Shown here piece after piece: positions 47,841 to 59,103 of a DNA stretch of 64,000 bases (position 1 is the first letter of the stretch; each line of letters opens with the position of its first letter). The stretch spans positions 73,546,500 through 73,610,499 of the forward strand of contig CM057827.1 of the NCBI GenBank assembly GCA_030068075.1. Reading direction: 5' to 3'. The position numbers and the translations under genes are program-made. The notes below the pieces were generated by a model that saw nothing but the letters and a program-made list of their open reading frames with translations, was not told where the DNA came from and made no database searches. The DNA is from Paguma larvata. Its lineage: Eukaryota; Chordata; Mammalia; Carnivora; Viverridae.

Positions 47841-48549
47841 TTCTAAAAGAATAATATTTGACTTAAAAAATGTATGCTTCTCAGGTTCTGGGAAGATACA
47901 TTTTTATTGCTTAATAGTATAATTAACTGCTATAAACTTAATTGTTTTAATATAGAAAAGTGAATGAAATCTGTTGCTCACACTAATTTAGCTTGTTACA
48001 AATTAATTTCTCTCTTATAACTGCAGATATCTCAAATACGTGGCCACATCTCATTCCCTTTCTGTGATATCATTTACCAAAGTAACTGGGCTGATTTCCA
48101 CCTCTTTACATTTGGCTTAAATTTTATCTCCCTTCAAGATTCTTCAAAAGGCACCAGGCTCATTTTCTACTATTCATAATCTGAATGCGTAAGTATAGCT
48201 TGTGTCTTTAAAAGTATCATAGGAACTTTGCACACTTCCTCAAAAACACTTTAGAATACGGAGGCAAATGCTCAACACCTTTCTTCCTTCCATATTGACT
48301 GCATGTTAGATAAATAGCTGTCTTTCCCTTCCTCCTTCTCTCCCTCTCTCTTTCCCTTTTGTGCCAACCCATAAATGCAAAAGTAAAGGACAATTCATAT
48401 AATTGTGTAAATAATCACAGGGAAAACATCAATTCCTAACAGTAATGCTAAAAGTCATTGTCCTATAGCCTCACCATATTATTTTTATAATTATTAAAAC
48501 TGAAGCATCTACTTGATTTGCAATATGGCGAAGGGCTTATCTTTATCCA
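47841..48549. other. 5' flank of fourth OR, no other gene seen
   Basis: Unassigned sequence; a pyrimidine-rich run lies at 48320-48360. Confidence 0.45.
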
Positions 48550-48575
48550 TTTTAATTATTTTTCTTTCCTGTAGA
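48550..48575 (+). promoter_or_regulatory. Candidate 3' splice site before fourth OR
   Basis: A T-rich tract, TTTTTCTTTCCTGTAG, ends with the AG at 48573-48574. The exon would start at 48575, 27 bases before the displaced ATG. The receptor's frame is open from this point. Confidence 0.6.
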
Positions 48576-48601
48576 TAACTTCAGCAGCCCAGAGTTCATT
48601 A

Positions 48602-49539
48602 ATGGATGGAGCAATAAATCAGTGGTTACTGAATTCATTTTGTTGGGCCTGTCTAGCTCCCAGGATATTCAACTCTTCCTCTTCTTTTTCTTCTCTGTGT
48701 TTTATGGAGCTGCAGTTTTGGGAAACATCCTTATCATCCTCACAGTAATTATAGACTCTCGCTTATATTCCCCAATGTATTTTCTTCTTAGCAATCTCTC
48801 CTTTATTGATGTGTGTCAGGCTACATTTGCCACTCCTAAGATGATTGCAGACTTCTTCAATGAACATAAAACCATCACCTTCCAGGGATGCATGTCACAA
48901 ATCTTTTTCTTGCATGTTTTTGGGGGTAGTGAGATGGTGCTTCTTGTTGCCATGGCCTATGACAGATACATTGCTATCTGCAAACCTCTGCATTACATGA
49001 CCATCATGAGCCGAAGGGTGTGCACTATTCTCGTGGGGGTCTCCTGGACCATTGGTATCCTGCATTCAGCCAGCCACCTGGCATTCACAGTCACTCTTCC
49101 TTTCTGTGGACCCAATAAGGTAGACAATTTCTTTTGTGACCTTCCTCTTGTGATCAAGCTTGCCTGCTTAGACACATATGCTTTAGAGATCCTTGTGCTA
49201 ACCAACAGTGGCCTGCTCTCTCTTATCTGCTTCCTCTTTTTGCTCATTTCTTATACTATCATCCTTGCTACCATCCATCAGCAAGGCTCTGGTAGGACAT
49301 CCAAGGCACTTTCCACCCTGTCTGCCCATATCACTGTTGTGGTTCTGTTCTTTGGCCCATTAATCTTCATTTATATTTGGCCTTTTGAAAGCTTCCCAAT
49401 TGATAAATTTATTTCTGTGCTTTTTACTGTCTTCACTCCTGTTCTTAACCCCATGATCTACACACTGAGGAATAAAGATGTAAAGGAAGCCATGAAAAAG
49501 CTATGGAACCGACATGTAGGTTCTAAGCAAGTCTTTTAG
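48602..49539 (+). pseudogene. OR4K-type olfactory receptor with frameshifted start codon
   Basis: The body is an open OR frame of 305 codons from GTG 48622 to the stop at 49537-49539. It keeps the family landmarks: GN, PMYFLL, MAYDRYIAIC at the end of TM3, the loop-2 cysteines, SY in TM5, KALSTLSAHI in TM6 and PVLNPMIYTLRN in TM7; TM6 reads FGPLIF where the other three read FGPCIF. There is no in-frame ATG before TM2. The ATG that matches the other receptors' starts is at 48602, but reading from it (ATG GAT GGA GCA) is one base out of phase with the body; the alignment implies one base lost in codon 4, after which Asn-Lys-Ser-Val-Val would follow as in the paralogs. The second ATG (48606) stops after three codons. 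The body frame is open back through a splice acceptor to a TAA at 48553, so an upstream coding exon could rescue it. I mark it as a probable pseudogene with a young lesion. By position after OR4K1 it may correspond to human OR4K16P or OR4K15; no symbol is assigned. Confidence 0.8.
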
Positions 49540-50075
49540 ACAACTGTGAGGTAGTAACACAAATCATTACTTATTCTCCTTTGTAATGGACACATGTGAT
49601 TTTATTGTTGTGTTTCTATCACAATTAGTCTTCCACTATTAGAGAATCTGAATCTAGTGATCTGAAGTTGGTAAATGCAGTGCAGAATCTCATATGATAC
49701 CAGTTTCAATATTCTGTGGCTCATCTCATCTTCCCTGAAACAATCAACAACAGATATTAAAATTCCTAAGTAGTTTTTCCCCCTTATATAGGCATTTAAA
49801 TAAGCACCTGTAGCACTTTGAAATCACCTCCATATTAAAGCAGATTGGCTAACACATCTGACTTGATTGAGGTAGCATTCTTTGAGTTAAAAACAGAATC
49901 TGCTTTGACATAACAGGCTACATGAAGACTCCTCTACTTTTATCAGTATACTTTATCATTATTTCATCTAATAACTCGGCCCCTATAAGTAGCTGTAAAT
50001 ATCCCACATTCAAAAAATAAGGCACTGATGTTTATAAAACATGTTTTTATAGTAATTATCATTTTTCTAAATTTT

Positions 50076-50160
50076 AAATACCTAAAATACTACAGTATCA
50101 ATTATAGTACTGAGTTTTGCTACTTTGGCTTTGAAACAAATAGCACATCAATAAATATCA
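50076..50160. repeat. 85-bp direct repeat, copy 1
   Basis: Starts AAATACCTAAAATACTACAG and ends AATAAATATCA. It matches 51026-51110 with a single mismatch (C at 50093, T in the other copy). Confidence 0.95.
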
Positions 50161-51025
50161 CCAAGTCCATAGTTCAAATTCTAAGAGTACTCTTACAGCT
50201 TCTGGGAGAAATGTTCTAGCACTTAAATACAGACTACATATATCACTGGTAACAAACCTACCAACAGCAGAAAATGACTGCAGGGTATTTGAATAGTGAG
50301 TGAGTTTGTTCACTACTGTTAATTTGGGATGAAAATTTCAAAGTAGTCACAGTAAGTATATATATTAGTGATTAGAAAATATATCCCATACTTATTTTTC
50401 TCAAATTTTAAGTGAAACTTAAGAAGAATCCCACTAAATCCTGGGAAGAATAGGAGAAAGAATGTGAGCATGATGGATTCAGTACTTTATTAAACACAGA
50501 ATCATCACTGCATCACTGAATCCATGCCAAGAGGAGATAATATTTACGCCAGCTTTAAGTGTTCAGATTTGTGGTTTCTAAACTGAAGATATGGTTGTGT
50601 TTTTGTTTTTACAACTTAGTATAGTTTGTGAGTCCCTAAGACAATCATTGTTCTGTTTCTTACCAAATATGTCAGTGTGCCAAAAGTTTAACACACAAGC
50701 ACATACAGTAAGTGCCATAAGGAGAATTTAAGTACCCAGGACATTGATTTCCAGGTAACTTCTCCTATTGTTTCATACAAACAAGGTATTTCAGAGTGAT
50801 GGAATAGGAAGCCAGTGGAAAACTAAGTTGTCCATATCTAAGTGTCAGATTTTTATATGAGTCCTTGTTTTCTGTAGCAGTCTGATCTTGTTTTCATACT
50901 TAGTTTTTCATGTTTGAGATGTTACCTGAATAAACTAACAGTGACTAAAAACAAACTGTATGAATAATATTAAAATGAGCACTCACAGGTATTACAAAAG
51001 AGGCAAAAGTCATAATCCCATACCC

Positions 51026-51110
51026 AAATACCTAAAATACTATAGTATCAATTATAGTACTGAGTTTTGCTACTTTGGCTTTGAAACAAATAGCACATCA
51101 ATAAATATCA
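51026..51110. repeat. 85-bp direct repeat, copy 2
   Basis: Second copy, 950 bases downstream in the same orientation; flanks on both sides differ from copy 1. Confidence 0.95.
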
Positions 51111-51597
51111 ATAAAAGTTTTCAAACCAATCAAGGTAGCTATAAAAACATTCATTAGCAGTTAGGTAATAATGACAAGTAGGATATAATAGATATTATAA
51201 ACAGATATGGAGTTAATATTCTCAGTGTCGTAATGTTCAGTTATGATTAACTTAAAGCAACCTCATGCATTTTTTAAATTAATTTGTGCCAGGTATTGTG
51301 GATGGATAAAGAAGATTAAGGAATGTATTGGGCCTCATGGAAATGACCAAATATTAAGAAAGCAGAGAATCATGAAAGTTTTGAATGAAAAGATAAAAAA
51401 GGCTTACTCTGTATAATAGTGGCAGAATGGTACATCCAGAAGAGGGCGTTTAGCCGGGCCAGCCACCAGAATACCTCATAGTTGACATTAACTTAATGAA
51501 TTGTCCCAGTTTAATTTTTGGCCTACAGACTTACAAACCCATAAATTACAACTTGTTAATATTGTAAGCAACTTAGATAAATTTGTCAAATGGTATT

Positions 51598-51827
51598 TTT
51601 TAAATGTTTATTTATTTTGAGAGAGAGAGAGAGAGAGAGCACGCACAAGCAAGTGGGGGAAGGGCAGAGAGAGAGAGAGGAAGACACAGAATCTGAAGCA
51701 GGCTTGAAGCTCTGAGCCATCATGACCTGCTTGACATGAACCCGACACGTGACTCAAACTCACAGACTGAGAGATCATGACCTGAGTCAAAGTTAGATGT
51801 TAAATAAGTAAGCCACCCAGGTGCCCC
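51598..51827 (-). mobile_element. Carnivore tRNA-derived SINE
   Basis: Oligo-T and (GA)n at the left, AGCCACCCAGGTGCCCC at the right; TCAAATGGTATT (51586-51597) and TCAAATAGTATT (51828-51839) flank it. Confidence 0.95.
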
Positions 51828-52269
51828 TCAAATAGTATTGAAAATTGTCAAATCAAATAGTCACAGCATCATGATGAAATAGAAACCAAATTATTAGTAA
51901 GTGATTTTGGTGAATCTATGTTAAAATTTAAAGTTTTGGTCACTTGACTGACATGTGGAAGATTATCAGATTCTGGTAGCCTAACAGAGAAACACCCACT
52001 TGAACAATGGTGAGATGGGCACTGTTATGCTTTGTCTCAGTGATTCCTCTTATTTATCTGTACATTCAGAGCTATATACAGTCTATCTCTAGGCATGTTA
52101 ATGCTTCCCATCAGTTTAAAATTAAGACACATTGACCAAGGAATTATTCTAACCATGAGTTGGCATATGTTCTCCTACCCATAACGTGTGCTTATAGAAA
52201 TTAACTTTCAAATTACAACCTTATTTCATTATTCATAAAGGTTATGAGTCAAATATCATAAGCAACTTT

Positions 52270-52600
52270 AAAGAAAAATATACAAATGGTAAACAATAAT
52301 AGAAAAATATTCAATTTAACAGGTAATAAGCATTAATTAAAACAAGAGAGCTGTGTCATGCCCCCTATTAGACTGATAAAGGATAAAACAAAATAATACT
52401 AAATAGGACATAAAATTTGGAACTGTGTAAGTTCTATTTGGTCAACACTTACTGAACAGTTTTTAGGAAGCTATTTAGTGTATTTATCAAAATATGTTTG
52501 TATCATGACCTAATAATTTTATTTCTAGGGATCTTTTCTTGTGAGTAATTTATCTCCCTATTCTGAAGCACAAAATTAGACATGTATATGTTAGACAGCA
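52270..52600 (+). mobile_element. Old L1 ORF2 3' fragment
   Basis: AGCATTAATTAAAACAAGAG, TTAGACTGATAAAGGATAAA and a CTATTTGGTCAACACTTACT... series resemble the decayed ORF2 end of an L1M element. Confidence 0.35.
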
Positions 52601-54612
52601 TGGACTCTAGGAAATATAGTCCCCATTAAGAATTCATTAAATCAAGTCATAAATAAAGAAGAAAATTTGTAACTTCTCTTATGCATAAGAGTGCCATCTC
52701 AAAATAGAGACTGCTACTCTCCCACTATTGGGAGAACATTCCTCCACTCTTTTAATGAAGCCACAATAACCTGGATTCCAATTTTATAAGTATCATATAA
52801 TAAAGAAATATTTTAGTCCAATATCACTAAAAACAAAGTTATAAGGAGGAACATGGGGAAATGGGGAAGTAAGAAGATCCTAAGCTTATCTTCTCCAGGC
52901 CACAGATTCACCTAGATAACAGCTACATCTATGTAACAGACCCAGAAAATGAACTGAAGACTGCTAGAACAGACTCTCCACAGTTAATCACAGAGAGGAG
53001 GTCACATCTAAAAATGGTAGGAAGGGAAGAGCCCTGGTCAGGAACCAAATTAACCAGTGAGACTAACCACAAGGGGGACAGACACTACAAGCAGGAAGAA
53101 GGGAGAGGAACAGACCCAACACCAAGCACTCCAGACATGGGGAACCTGCACTGGGAAGATGAGTCCCCATAATATTTGGCTTTGAAAACCAGAAGCTGAA
53201 TTTTGCAAGTTATTACAATTAGTAGGGCTTAACACCAGGAACTTTAAAAATCAGTAGGCCCTGCTCTGGGAAAGACTGAGGTTAATAGGAAACTGAGTGC
53301 TTGTCCTAAGAGCCAATATAACAAACAACCCCTTTAAGATACAGCATAGAAGCAGCAGTTTGAAAAGCACCTGGGATATAGGGGAAGGTGATTTATTTGC
53401 TAATCTCAGAAAATGTGCTGGAGGGGCAGGGATCATTAGAAGACTTCTCCAAGAATAAAAGAACTAAAGGGTACCATTTATCTCTCCTTTCCCTCAAGTC
53501 TAGATACCCAGATGCCCGCTAAAACCAGAAAAAACACTCCCCATGAAGCTTGCCACCATGTTCCTTGCCCTCTTGTTCTTTTCTTGATTCGCCTTATCCA
53601 AGTCACCCAAAGGAGCCCCTGCAAAGTGACTCAGGCCAGTCCTCCTACTTCAAGCAGCCTTATTAAGCATCGGCACATACATTCCTAACAATGAGCACTA
53701 AACCCCCATTTTCTCCTATAAGTGATCCTTGAAATCTATCCCACTGAGCAGGAATCCACCTAAAGTGACACCTTATGAATCTGTGAGCAGCCCTAGCATT
53801 GGCCAATACCACTCCAAAGTGACTCATGCTCTGGGAAGAGGTGAAGATAACCACATACATCAGTTCTACTGTAGCCCCAGCAGTAGGCTGGGAGCAGACA
53901 TCTAATCTGACTGCCAGCCTCATCCACCAACAAAAGCCTCTAAGGGAGCAGCATAGGGAGATAATTCTATAGTTAGGGGTCACTGCAACCTCAACAGACA
54001 GAATGGGGGGAGACATCTGTCCTGACTGCAAGCCCCATCTACCAACAAAAGCCTCTCAGGGGTAACATAGGTAGGGTGCCCTGCAGTTCAGTGCCACCAC
54101 AGTTCCAGAAAATGGGCCTTGGTCTGATGCAACTACAAACCCAAGGCAGCCTCGGACTGGCCCCTTAACAGAACAGGAATTAAACCTAGGCCACAACAGG
54201 CAAACTGGGCCATTACAGCCAGTGGGACTGAAGGCAAATATGGCTCAATCACAACAGTAGGGCACACACAACACACACAGGAGATAAAAATGAATCACCA
54301 GGTTCTGGCAAACAGGGCACTATACTATAGGGCACCATAGGACTTCTACACAAGGCCACTATATTGAAAATTAGGAGATGTAGCTGATTTTCCTAACACA
54401 TTGAAACAGACACAGAGAGTGAGACAAAATGAGAAGTGAGAAGATAGAGGAAATGTCCAAAATGAAAGACAATAACAAAAATCACAGCAAAAAAGCTAAA
54501 TGAAACAGAGATAAACAATATGCCTGATAGAAAATTCAAACTAATGATCATAAAGATACTTACTAGACTTGGGGGAAAAAATAGAGAATGTCAGTGAGAC
54601 CCTCAACGAAGC

Positions 54613-54616
<4 letters not shown>

Positions 54617-54667
<51 letters not shown>

Positions 54668-54713
54668 ATATATGTATATGTGAGTGAGTGTGTGTGTGTG
54701 TGTGTGTGTGTGT
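54617..54713. repeat. Compound (AT)n-(GT)n microsatellite inside L1
   Basis: About 47 bases of AT repeat (54617-54664), a TATG linker, then GT units at 54688-54713. Confidence 0.97.
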
Positions 54714-57700
54714 ACATGTGTAGGTATACTACATATAAAGGAACCAGCCAGAGATAAAGAACTTAATAACTGAAATTAAAAATTCACTAGAGGGAAAAAG
54801 AATAAACTAGAGGAAGTAGAAGAATGAATCAGTAAGCTGGAGGACAGAGTAATGGTAAGCAACTAAGCTGAACAAGAAAAAGAAATCAAGAAAATTTAAA
54901 GAATGAGCTTAGGAAAACTCAGTGGCAACATCAAGCATAATAACCTTCACATTATAGAGATCTCGGAAGGAGAAGAGAGAGAAAGAGGGCAGAAAATTTA
55001 TTTGAAGAAATAACAGCTGAAAACTTCCTTAATCTGAAGAAGGAAACAGACATCCATCAAAGAGGTACAGAGAGCCCCCAACAAAATCAACCCACAGAGG
55101 TCCACATCAAGACACATAATACTTAAAATAGCAAGAAGTACTGATAAAGAGAGAAGTTTAAAAGCAGCAAGATGAAAGAAAACAGTTATATATATGGGAG
55201 ATCCCAGAAAGTTATCAGCTTACTTTTCAGTAGAAACCATGAAGGTCAGAAGGGGATAGGAGGACAGATTCAAAGTGCTGAAAAGAAAAAAACCTGAAAC
55301 CAAGAATACTCTATCCAGCAAGGTTATCACTCAGAATAGGGGAGATGGAGTTTCTGAGACAAACCTAAGTTAAAGGAGTTCAGCAGACTTACAAAAAACA
55401 TTAAATGGAATTCTATGAAAGGAAAGGAAAGGCCATAAATTCAAGTAAGAATATGAGGAAAAGAAAATAATTTCACAGGTACAAACAAAAGTGGTAAATT
55501 AATCACTAAAAACTAGTACAAAGGTTGAAGCAGAAAAGGTATAAAAGGTACATACCTATTAACAGTCACTTGGAATGTAATGGACTAAATGCTCCAATAA
55601 AAAGACAAGGCAGTTGAAGAGCTAAAAAACCAAAATACATATATATATGCTGCCTACAAAAGATTCATATCCAACTTAAGAATATATACATATAGAAAGT
55701 GAAGGGATGGAAAAACACTTAGGCAAATGGAACAAAAAAATGGGACAGCAAAACTTATACTGAACAAAGTGCACTAAAACAAATACTGTAACAAGATACA
55801 AAGAAGGACACTGCATAATCACAAAGGGAACAATCCAACAAGAAGACACAATTGTAAATATTTATGCACTAAACATGGAGACACCCAAATACAAAAGCAA
55901 CTATTAACAAATTTAAAGGAAGAAATCAATAGTAATACAACAATAACAGGGCACTTTAACATCCTACTTACATCTATGTATAGATCATCCAGCCAGAAAA
56001 TCAATAAGGAAACAGTGGGCTTTGAATGACACATTGGACCAAATGGATCTAATAGATATATTCAGAACATTCCATCCAAAAAAAGTGAAACACACATTCT
56101 TTTCAAGTGCATATAGCACATTCTCCAAAATAGATAACATATTAGTGAAAGAGAAAATTTGTAAAGAATATAAATACATATTTATATGATACTAACATGA
56201 TATAATATGATGATACTAAATAATTAATGATACTAAAATATCATGATACTAAACAATTAATGAGTCAACCAAAAAATCAAAAAGGATATCAAAAAATACA
56301 TGAAGACAAATCAAAATTAAAGCACAATGGTCCAAAATCTTTGGAATGCAGTAAAAGCTGTTAACGAAAATTAGAGCAATAAAAGCCTACATCAAGAAGA
56401 AAAAATATCAAATAAACAACCTAACCATACATCTAGAGGAGTTAAAAAGAGAAAAAAAAAAGCCCAAAGACAGTAGAAGGAAGGAAATAATAAAGATTAA
56501 AGCAGAAATAAATGAAATAGTGACTAAAAACAATAACAACAGAAGTGCTCAATGAAATCAGGAGTTGGTTCTCTAAAGAGATAAGCAAAATTGGCAAATC
56601 ATTAGCCAGACTTATTCAGACTTACTCATTAGCCAGAGGCAGAAAGGGGGGGGAGGGAGGAAGTGGGAGAACCCACAGAAATAAAATCAGAAAGTATGGA
56701 GGAGAAATAACATTCAACACCACACACATATAAAGGATTATAAAAGAATATTATGAAAAAATTATATGCCAACAAACTGGGACAACCCAAAAGAAGCAAA
56801 TAAATTCCTAGAAACATATAATCTCTCAAAACTGAATCAGGAAGAAATACAAATTTTGAGCAGACTGATTACTAATAATGAAATTGAACCAGTAATTTAA
56901 AAACTACAATCAAAAGTCCAGTACTAGAGGGATACAGAGGTGAATTCTACCAAATATTTAAAGAAAAGATAATACCTATTCTCAAGATATTCCAAAAAGT
57001 AGAAGAAAAAGGAAACCTTCCAAATTCATTCCATGAGGTCAGAATTACCCTGATACCCAAATCAGATTAAGACCTCCCACCAGAAAAACAACTAAAGTCT
57101 TGTATCTTTGATGAAGTTAGATGCAGAAATTCTCCACAAAATATTAACACCCCAAATATATATATCAAACTCAACACCCAAAAAACAATCTAGTGAGAAA
57201 AGGGCAGAAGACATGAAATGACGTTTTTCTAAAGAAGATATAGGTAGCCAACAGGCACCTGAAATCATGCTCAATGTCACTTATCATCGGTGAAATACAA
57301 ATCGAAACTACAATGAGATATCATGCCACACTATTCACAATGGCTAATTTTTCAACACAGGAAACAATAGGTATTGGTGTGGATACAGAGAAAGGGGAAC
57401 CCTCTTACACTGTTGGGCAGGAAAACTGGTACAACCAATATGGAAAACACTATGGAGCTTCCTCACAGTTAAAAATTGAACTATCCTATGATCCAGCAAT
57501 TGCACTACTATTTACCCAAAGAATATAATAATTCTACTTTCAAGGAGTACATGTACCCTGATGTTTATAGCAGAATTATGAATAAAAGCCAAATTATAGA
57601 AAGAGCCCGAATGTCCGTCAACTGATGAATGGATAAAGAAGATGTGATATATATACAAAGAACATTCTTCAGACATAAAAAGTATGAAATCTTGCCATTT

Positions 57701-57791
57701 TCAAAAACATGGATAGATCTAGAGGTATAACGCTAAATGAAATAAATCAGTCAGGGAAAGATGAAAACCATATGACTTTATTTGTATGTGG

Positions 57792-58017
57792 AATGTTTTT
57801 TTAAGGTTTATTTATTTATTTTGAGAGAGAGAGGAAGAGAGAAAGCACACAACAGGGAGGAATAAACAGAGGGAAAGAGAAAGAATTCAAAGCAAGCTGT
57901 GCACTGTCAGCGCAGAGTCCGATGCAGGGCTCAAACTCATGAACTGAACCGTGAGATCATGACCTGAGCAGAGATCAAGAGTCAAACGCTCAACCAAATG
58001 AGCCACTTAGGTGCCCC
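57792..58017 (-). mobile_element. Carnivore tRNA-derived SINE inside L1 3' UTR
   Basis: Oligo-T and GA tail at the left, GAGCCACTTAGGTGCCCC at the right. L1-derived target-site duplications TTATTTGTATGTGG (57778-57791) and TTATTCATATATGG (58018-58031). Confidence 0.95.
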
Positions 58018-58379
58018 TTATTCATATATGGTATTTAAGAAACAACAATGATAACAAAAAATGGACGAATAGAAAAGAAAAAGAGAGAGAGAGACAAATG
58101 AGAAACAGACTCTTGAATACAGAGAACAAACTGATGGTTACCAGAAAGGACAGGAGTGGTGGGATGTGTGAAATTGGTGAAGGAGATTAAGAGTACCCTT
58201 ATCATCAGGAACACTTGGTAATGTAGAGAATTGGTGAATCATTATATTGTACATCTGAAAATAATATAACACTGTGTATTAATTATACTTGAATTTTTAA
58301 AAAATAATAAAAAATATAAAAGCAGATTTCCTTTTTAAAAAGTGGCAATCCACGAATTCATAAAGGCAGGAAAAAAAAG

Positions 58380-59103
58380 TAATTATCCAGTTAAGACTAC
58401 CTAGAAATGAAAGGTTGATTTAACATTTGACAATCATTAAATGTAATTCACTGTATTAATAGTAAATAAAAGAAAATGAACATATGATTGCTCAATATAA
58501 GTGAAAATATGCCTAGTAATAGTTAACTATCATTGTTGGGGAGAAAACTTTCATAAACTAGGAATAGAAAAATGTCCACATGATGAACAAACTTTCATAA
58601 ACTAGGAATGGAAAAATGTCCACATGAGGAAAAAACTCCACATATAGCAGAAAGCATAGAATTATAGGTAGAAATGACACTGTTACCTTCACTGATCTGA
58701 AATGCTAGCCCAGAAGGTAAAAATTGTATCAATAAAATCCTTTAAAAATGTAAACACAGAGTAGAGAGAAGTGGTATTTAGAGCAGATCTAATTCAGAAA
58801 GACTTTAAAAGTCAATTAGATGAGTGCTTACCAAAAAATCCATTCTAAAATATATAATAAGAAATCTTAATTTACCTGATCTATATGTAACTTCACTGAC
58901 TAAACAAAGACCACCACGTTTGAAAAAAGAAGAAAAAATACAATATTCCAAAATGTAAATAGTGTCCACCTTTCAAAGATTACTAGAAATACGAAGAAGC
59001 ACAAAAATCTGAATCAGACAAGGAAAATCTGAAATCAATAGAAATAGGTTGAGAAAGTACCTACATGATAGAATTAGAAGAAAATAACTTTAAAAGAACT
59101 AGT
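58380..59103 (+). mobile_element. Old L1 pieces with a 44-bp tandem repeat
   Basis: 58400-58800 resembles decayed L1 ORF2. The unit starting AACTTTCATAAACTAGGAAT repeats with period 44 at 58546 and 58590. 58985-59103 resembles an L1M ORF1 start (AGAATTAGAAGAAAATAACT). Boundaries are approximate. Confidence 0.45.

Larger units (their letters stand above)
49540..51597. other. 3' flank of fourth OR, no gene seen
   Basis: Apart from the two 85-bp repeats, nothing could be assigned. AATAAA at the end of repeat copy 1 (50150-50155) is a distant poly(A) signal candidate. Confidence 0.45.
52850..58315 (+). mobile_element. L1 with 5' end, internally deleted and SINE-interrupted
   Basis: The 5' UTR starts near 52850 (AAGTAAGAAGATCCTAAGCT) and runs to about 54400, containing a worn two-copy repeat at 53890-54076. 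ORF1 follows (54420-55360; GAAACCATGAAGGTCAGAAG, CTCTATCCAGCAAGGTTATC), interrupted by a microsatellite at 54617-54713. ORF2 begins near 55440: endonuclease text, then SWFSKEISKIGKSLARLIQT at about 56570. Near 57145-57190 the reverse-transcriptase region is missing: text corresponding to ILHKIL joins directly to the late-ORF2 KRAEDMK and FSKEDI region. The C-terminus is at 57274-57528, then the 3' UTR to about 58315. Many stops; it cannot move by itself. Confidence 0.85.

Noticed and set aside
50076..51110. CRISPR-like or LTR-pair reading of the 85-bp direct repeats
   Set aside because: Only two copies 950 bases apart, mammalian context, and no retroviral sequence between them.
53663..54031. 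Minus-strand open frame of 122 codons
   Set aside because: It lies antisense in the 5' UTR of the L1 at 52850-58315.
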